Assembly: GCA_051872395.1 (NCBI GenBank)
Contig: JBJEDU010000025.1
Span: 1 to 29,447 of the forward strand
DNA length: 29,447 bases
Reading direction: 5' to 3'
DNA from: JBJEDU01 sp051872395
GTDB lineage: Bacteria; Bacillota_I; Bacilli_A; RFN20; CAG-826
Part shown: positions 25,494 to 29,447 of the stretch, one piece after another
Numbering within the stretch: the first letter of the stretch is position 1
Layout of the letters: every line of letters starts with the position of its first letter
Notes under the pieces: generated by a model
The model's database searches: none
Seen by the model: only the letters and a program-made list of their open reading frames with translations
What the model was told of the DNA's origin: nothing
Program-made: the position numbers and the translations under genes

Positions 25494-26903
25494 TTAGTCT
25501 AAATAGACGAAATCAGCTTTATCACATAATGTGAGTTGCCAATAACGGCTTGTTGTTGCACCTAAAACTGAATCGACGCCAGAATTTGGTTCATAGATAA
25601 CTACAGCAGCAGTAAGGTTGAAATGATATCCACCTTTATATAAATAATCATAGCTTTCAACTCTATCCATAGAACCGCCATCTTTTTGCATTAACCAAAC
25701 ATCTTTAGGAACTCTTAAATAAATTTTAATTGTTTCTGTTTCATCGGTTACTTCAATACTCATAGCACCAGATTCGACAAGTGTGGTTGAATCTTTTTCG
25801 TTATAACCTTTACCTGTCGCGTGTAAGTTTTCGAATGTATAAATGTTATTAATAACATCTAACTTACCATCAATGCCTGCTAAAGTGTTGACTTCTGCAG
25901 GTTTAGAAATACCTTTCGCGTTAATGACCATATCATCATCGCTTGGAAGATAAGGATTATAAGAAACAGAAGTAATTTGAGGGTTACCATATCTGACAGT
26001 AAATGTACCAGTAATTGTTAAATCATTACCGACTTTTAAACATTCATAAGATTTATAACCCGCGAAAATGAACATACCATAACGAGTAATTTCGCCGGTT
26101 TCTTCATCTTCGTAATCTTGAACAACATAGACGTCATAATCAACTTTTTTGACAACGATACCATTGATTTGAACTTTGATACCTTCATATGTTGGGCAAG
26201 TTCCATCATTTTCAACATATTCTTCAAGAATATCTTTAATGGAAGTAATTAAAGCTTCACCACGATAGAAATCTGGATCTTCTCCACTCCACATATTCTT
26301 TTGGAATTTTTGAGCTTGAAGGTCAGCTTTGTTAAAGACATCCGCCATCGGACATTCACTGACGCCTTTACCATTTGAGAAACCTTCTTGAACAATGAGG
26401 AGGTTTAAACAAACTAAGTCTTCCGCGGTCGCGTTTTCTTTATCGCTAATCCATACTAAAGCTTTAAATCTCACACCAGTAGAGTCAGCTTCTGCTGGAG
26501 TATAAGTAAGAGATGGGACCGTTAAAACGATTGTTTTAGCATTCAATAAATTTTCGGTTGTAAATTTTGATGCTTTTTTACCCCATTCTTCAATTTGACC
26601 AGTAGATTCAGGAGTATCAATACCATAGAATCTAACTTTAACAAGTCGAGAGGTTCCACCATTGTTTTCAATTTGATGGAAGTGAGCGGTATCGCCATCG
26701 ACTGGATTAAATAAAGTCACTTGACCAATACCATCATCTAAGAAATTATGACCGACATAATCAAAATCAGAATTGTAATCAGAATAATGAGTGGCACTAG
26801 CGTAATCAATAAATTCATCAGTGTCATTTTTTTCACGACATCCGCCTAAAGTTGCCATCATTGCAAAGGCAAATAAAGAAACTAAAATCTTTTTCAATTT
26901 CAT
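25494..26903 (-). CDS. Staphylococcal-nuclease-type lipoprotein with C-terminal OB-like domains
   Basis: 469 aa. Lipobox L-G-G-C (Cys22). SNase fold at about 58-210 with the thermonuclease catalytic set: DGD at 69-71, Arg91 and Asp96-Thr97-x-Glu99 in RFYGIDTPES, and Arg145 in TGVRFKALVW, matching S. aureus D21, R35, D40, T41, E43 and R87. Such enzymes are Ca2+-dependent and cut DNA and RNA to 3'-phosphomononucleotides. Residues about 235-315 (VQINGIVVKKVDYDVYVVQD, GNDLTITGTFTVRYGNPQITSV) look like an OB-fold; the C-terminus is another beta-rich module. SD AGAGG overlaps the preceding gene's stop. Probably a membrane-anchored extracellular nuclease. Confidence 0.9.
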   Translation of the reverse strand: MKLKKILVSLFAFAMMATLGGCREKNDTDEFIDYASATHYSDYNSDFDYVGHNFLDDGIGQVTLFNPVDGDTAHFHQIENNGGTSRLVKVRFYGIDTPESTGQIEEWGKKASKFTTENLLNAKTIVLTVPSLTYTPAEADSTGVRFKALVWISDKENATAEDLVCLNLLIVQEGFSNGKGVSECPMADVFNKADLQAQKFQKNMWSGEDPDFYRGEALITSIKDILEEYVENDGTCPTYEGIKVQINGIVVKKVDYDVYVVQDYEDEETGEITRYGMFIFAGYKSYECLKVGNDLTITGTFTVRYGNPQITSVSYNPYLPSDDDMVINAKGISKPAEVNTLAGIDGKLDVINNIYTFENLHATGKGYNEKDSTTLVESGAMSIEVTDETETIKIYLRVPKDVWLMQKDGGSMDRVESYDYLYKGGYHFNLTAAVVIYEPNSGVDSVLGATTSRYWQLTLCDKADFVYLD

Positions 26904-26906
26904 ACA

Positions 26907-28250
26907 TTAACCTCTAAACACACATTGGGTTAAAGCATCAGTAAATGCTTGATCAACTGTTTTCGTTCCTCTTAAAACATTAGGAATAATTCCACCAACA
27001 GCGTCTCTTGCAGTATCACTACCTGGGAAAATTGGAGAGGTGAAATATTGTTCAGGTGGATAGAAAGTAGATGTACATTTTGCCGCGGTAGCGAGCAAAT
27101 TGTTATCTTCTTCTAATCTATTGACAAAAGCAGTTCCTGCAGTGTTTATATTTCCACCAGTTTGAATGTATGCATTATAAACATCAGTGGAATAAGAAGA
27201 AGTTCTAACTGGTTCATATCCAGTAGAAATAGAATAATTCGCGGTATTTACAGAATTAGTAATATGGGTGTAGAACTTCCATGCAGCGACTTTTTCATTC
27301 GCTTTTGCTCTTTTGAAGAAGCAAATAGATGGTCCTTGAGAGACGACGTGTCTATTTTTGCTTCCAGCAGGAAGAGGTGCGACACCAATATTAAAGTTGA
27401 GGGATTTATTGTATGTTGTACCACCAGTTGAACCAATTGATAAAACTAATTTACCATTGGTGAATTGAGTGGAGGTATAACTTGAGTTTGGCGAAGTACC
27501 TTTCGTAACAAATAATCCTTCATTATAATATCCTTTTAATTCTTCTACCATCGCCTTGGCTTGTTCGTTATTGAATAAATAATAACTTTCGCCATCAGCA
27601 GGATGAGAAGTGGTATATGGAATACCATATTGTTCGCAAAGAGTAATAAATAAGTTACTATCTGAGTCATATCCTAAAGGAGTAACAGTTGGATATTTTG
27701 CTTTGATTTGTCTAGCTAAAGTCCAAAGTTCATCCCAAGTGGTTGGAACTTCCCAGTTGTTTTCTTCGAAAACAGTAGCGTTATAAAATAACACTTCGGT
27801 CGATTTAGCGTAAGGAACGGAATATGTTCCTTCAATTTGATAGCTAGTACCTTCTGCCCAATATGAAGAATTGTAATCAGCTAAATCTGGAATTCCATAA
27901 TCAGAATTTTCAATGTAAGATGTCAATTCTTCAACAGCACCTGCTTCAATGTAATCGGCAACGTTATCAGGATAACAGAAAGACATCGTTGGAGTGGTTC
28001 CAGAAGGAATCGCTTCTTTGATTTTATCAGCGACGTCATCATAACTACCTTGTGAAAAAGCGTCGATTACTATATCAGGATTTGCTGCTTCAAATTCTGC
28101 AATCATACGATTAAGTAAGCCTTGATTAGCTTGACCCATCGTGTGCCAGAATTTAACATGGGTCTTTCCATCTCCGCTTTTACAAGAAGAGAGAGTGGAT
28201 AAAGACATAGCCGCTAAACCTATTAATAATATATTTGAGATCTTTTTCAT
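26907..28250 (-). CDS. ABC transporter extracellular solute-binding lipoprotein (family 1)
   Basis: 447 aa. Signal peptide with lipobox L-S-S-C (Cys23). First strand VKFWHTMGQ and helix with EFEAANPDI, as in family-1 binding proteins of carbohydrate/glycerol-phosphate (UgpB-like) transporters. Hinge and C-lobe blocks: VPYAKSTEVLFYN, VPTTWDEL, GYDSDSN, LFNNEQAKAMVEEL, LSIGSTGG, VSQGPSICFFKRA, and TSPIFPGSDTARDAV. Substrate cannot be read from sequence. Paralogous to the gene upstream along its whole visible length. SD AAAGGAG; 3 nt before the nuclease gene. No permease or ATPase gene is in the window. Confidence 0.92.
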   Translation of the reverse strand: MKKISNILLIGLAAMSLSTLSSCKSGDGKTHVKFWHTMGQANQGLLNRMIAEFEAANPDIVIDAFSQGSYDDVADKIKEAIPSGTTPTMSFCYPDNVADYIEAGAVEELTSYIENSDYGIPDLADYNSSYWAEGTSYQIEGTYSVPYAKSTEVLFYNATVFEENNWEVPTTWDELWTLARQIKAKYPTVTPLGYDSDSNLFITLCEQYGIPYTTSHPADGESYYLFNNEQAKAMVEELKGYYNEGLFVTKGTSPNSSYTSTQFTNGKLVLSIGSTGGTTYNKSLNFNIGVAPLPAGSKNRHVVSQGPSICFFKRAKANEKVAAWKFYTHITNSVNTANYSISTGYEPVRTSSYSTDVYNAYIQTGGNINTAGTAFVNRLEEDNNLLATAAKCTSTFYPPEQYFTSPIFPGSDTARDAVGGIIPNVLRGTKTVDQAFTDALTQCVFRG

Positions 28251-28274
28251 GAAAGTCTCCTTTCTTAATAAATA

Positions 28275-29447
28275 TTAGCCTGCGAATATGCAGTTTGTTA
28301 AAGCATCAATAAATGCTTGTTCAACAGTTTTAGTTCCTAAGAACACGTTAGCGACAATACCGTCCATTTCTTTTCTCGCAGTGGATGAACCTTTGAAAGC
28401 TGGAGAAGTGAAGAATCTGTCTTGTAAAGAAGAATTGAATCCTAATGTGGTTTGGACTAATTTTTCTTTTCCGGTTTTACTAATGTCATAAACATATTCT
28501 AAGAATGCGGAATTGGTAAATGAAGAAGATCTAACTGGAGAATATCCAGTTAAAACTGAATAAACAGCGGAGTTATAAGTACTAGAAATGAATTTGTAGA
28601 ATAACCATGCTGCGTATTTTTCAGTTTGGCTCGCTCTTTTGAAGAAACAAATTGATGGTCCTTGAGAAATAACGTGATTATTGAGTGTGCCACCTGGAAT
28701 CGCTGCCACACCAACTTCAAATTTATCAGTGTAGTTATAACCTGTACCACCAGTTGAGCCAATAGTCATAACAACTGTTGGTTCACTTGTACCAATAAAC
28801 ATATTGGATGTATAAGAGTTGTTCGCACTACTACCAGAAGTAATAATGTAGCCATTATCGTACCAACTCTTTAATTTTGTCACGAGTGCTTTGGCTTGAT
28901 CGTTATTGAATAAGAAGTGATTATCTTTATCTAAAGATGTATATGGGATACCTTCTTGTTCAAACATAGTAATTAACATATTTGCGTCGGAATCATAGCC
29001 TAATGCGGTATAACCTAATGCTTTGATGCGTGGCATAATTTCTTCCATTTCATCCCAAGTGGTTGGAACGGTTAAATTATTTTCTTCAAAGAATGTTTTG
29101 TTATAGAACATGACTTCAGTGGATTTTGAGAATGGAACAGAATAGACACCACCTTCAATGCCATATTCATCACCATAGGATTTGCCTTCATCCCAGAATC
29201 CTTTAATAAAATCATCAGCACCTAATGAACTATATTTTTCAGCAAAAGAAGAACCCATCGCTTCGATTTCAGTGTTTTTACCTAAACCAATAATGCTGTC
29301 ATTGATATATGGATCCATATATTCAACAGCACCAGCGGACATATATTCCGCGACATGATCAGGATAGCAGTACGCCATAGTTGGTGTTGTACCAGCTGGA
29401 ATCGCGCTTGAAATTTTATCTTTGATGTCATCATATCCACCTTGAGC
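28275..29447 (-). CDS. ABC transporter solute-binding lipoprotein, paralogue (5' end beyond window)
   Basis: 390 codons plus stop visible; the frame is open to the right edge (AQGGYDDIKDKISSAIPAGT precedes the first Met in the window), so the N-terminus with signal peptide is missing. Shares blocks with the next gene in the same order: AIPAGTTPTM, YCYPDHVAEYMSAGAVE, VPFSKSTEVMFYNKTFFEENN, TTWDEM, GYDSDANMLITM, LFNNDQAKALV, TIGSTGGTGYN, VISQGPSICFFKRA, FTSPAFKGSSTAR, and VFLGTKTVEQAF. Tandem duplication followed by divergence is clear by eye. 24 nt separate the two genes, with an SD. Its substrate is probably related to, but not necessarily the same as, that of its neighbour. Confidence 0.92.
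   Translation of the reverse strand, partial: AQGGYDDIKDKISSAIPAGTTPTMAYCYPDHVAEYMSAGAVEYMDPYINDSIIGLGKNTEIEAMGSSFAEKYSSLGADDFIKGFWDEGKSYGDEYGIEGGVYSVPFSKSTEVMFYNKTFFEENNLTVPTTWDEMEEIMPRIKALGYTALGYDSDANMLITMFEQEGIPYTSLDKDNHFLFNNDQAKALVTKLKSWYDNGYIITSGSSANNSYTSNMFIGTSEPTVVMTIGSTGGTGYNYTDKFEVGVAAIPGGTLNNHVISQGPSICFFKRASQTEKYAAWLFYKFISSTYNSAVYSVLTGYSPVRSSSFTNSAFLEYVYDISKTGKEKLVQTTLGFNSSLQDRFFTSPAFKGSSTARKEMDGIVANVFLGTKTVEQAFIDALTNCIFAG

Overview
The window is AT-rich, low-GC Gram-positive (Bacillota) DNA. The 16S fragment, the uvrA/lgt/ppaX/trxB/rapZ/whiA and gap/pgk/tpiA neighbourhoods, many lipoproteins with Cys lipoboxes and a pyruvate:ferredoxin oxidoreductase suggest an uncultured anaerobic member of the Bacilli, near Erysipelotrichia or Mollicutes-like lineages. 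TGA works as a stop (ppaX ends in TGA inside an ATGA overlap) and Trp is TGG, so the Mycoplasma code does not apply. The lineage call is inference. Every protein gene lies on the minus strand; only tRNA-Pro is on the plus strand.

Layout from left to right (transcription mostly right to left): the 5' part of a 16S rRNA gene with a strong promoter (1-1265); a gap-pgk-tpiA operon ending in a Bax-inhibitor-1-like membrane protein (1442-5337); a long housekeeping operon uvrA-lgt-ppaX-trxB-rapZ-whiA-XRE regulator (5474-13468); a plus-strand tRNA-Pro(GGG) with its own promoter and terminator (13520-13704); a P-loop kinase and an unknown 161-aa protein (13716-14778); nifJ/PFOR (15017-18556); a two-gene unit of a small Rex-like DNA-binding protein and galU (18632-19915); a decayed lipoprotein gene (20137-21824); tRNA-Lys(CTT) (21910-21985); a Big_2/OB-fold lipoprotein (22092-24185); and a lipoprotein operon with two tandem ABC solute-binding proteins, a staphylococcal-nuclease-type lipoprotein and an OB-fold lipoprotein (24338 to the right edge).

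Together the genes cover lower glycolysis (gap, pgk, tpiA), pyruvate oxidation to acetyl-CoA with ferredoxin (nifJ), UDP-glucose supply (galU), lipoprotein lipidation (lgt), thiol redox balance (trxB), DNA repair (uvrA) and cell-envelope/division regulation (rapZ, whiA). Lgt would lipidate the lipoproteins encoded on the right side.

The parts most worth a second look are the nuclease/solute-binding lipoprotein operon, which looks like a surface nucleic-acid scavenging module; a Rex-like winged-helix protein apparently lacking the NADH domain; a 16-bp palindrome filling the nifJ promoter spacer; two promoters placed so close to the ATG that leaderless mRNAs are expected; a hairpin that hides a Shine-Dalgarno sequence and carries a promoter in its loop; and a tRNA-Pro in which the near-universal G19-C56 contact appears as A19-U56.
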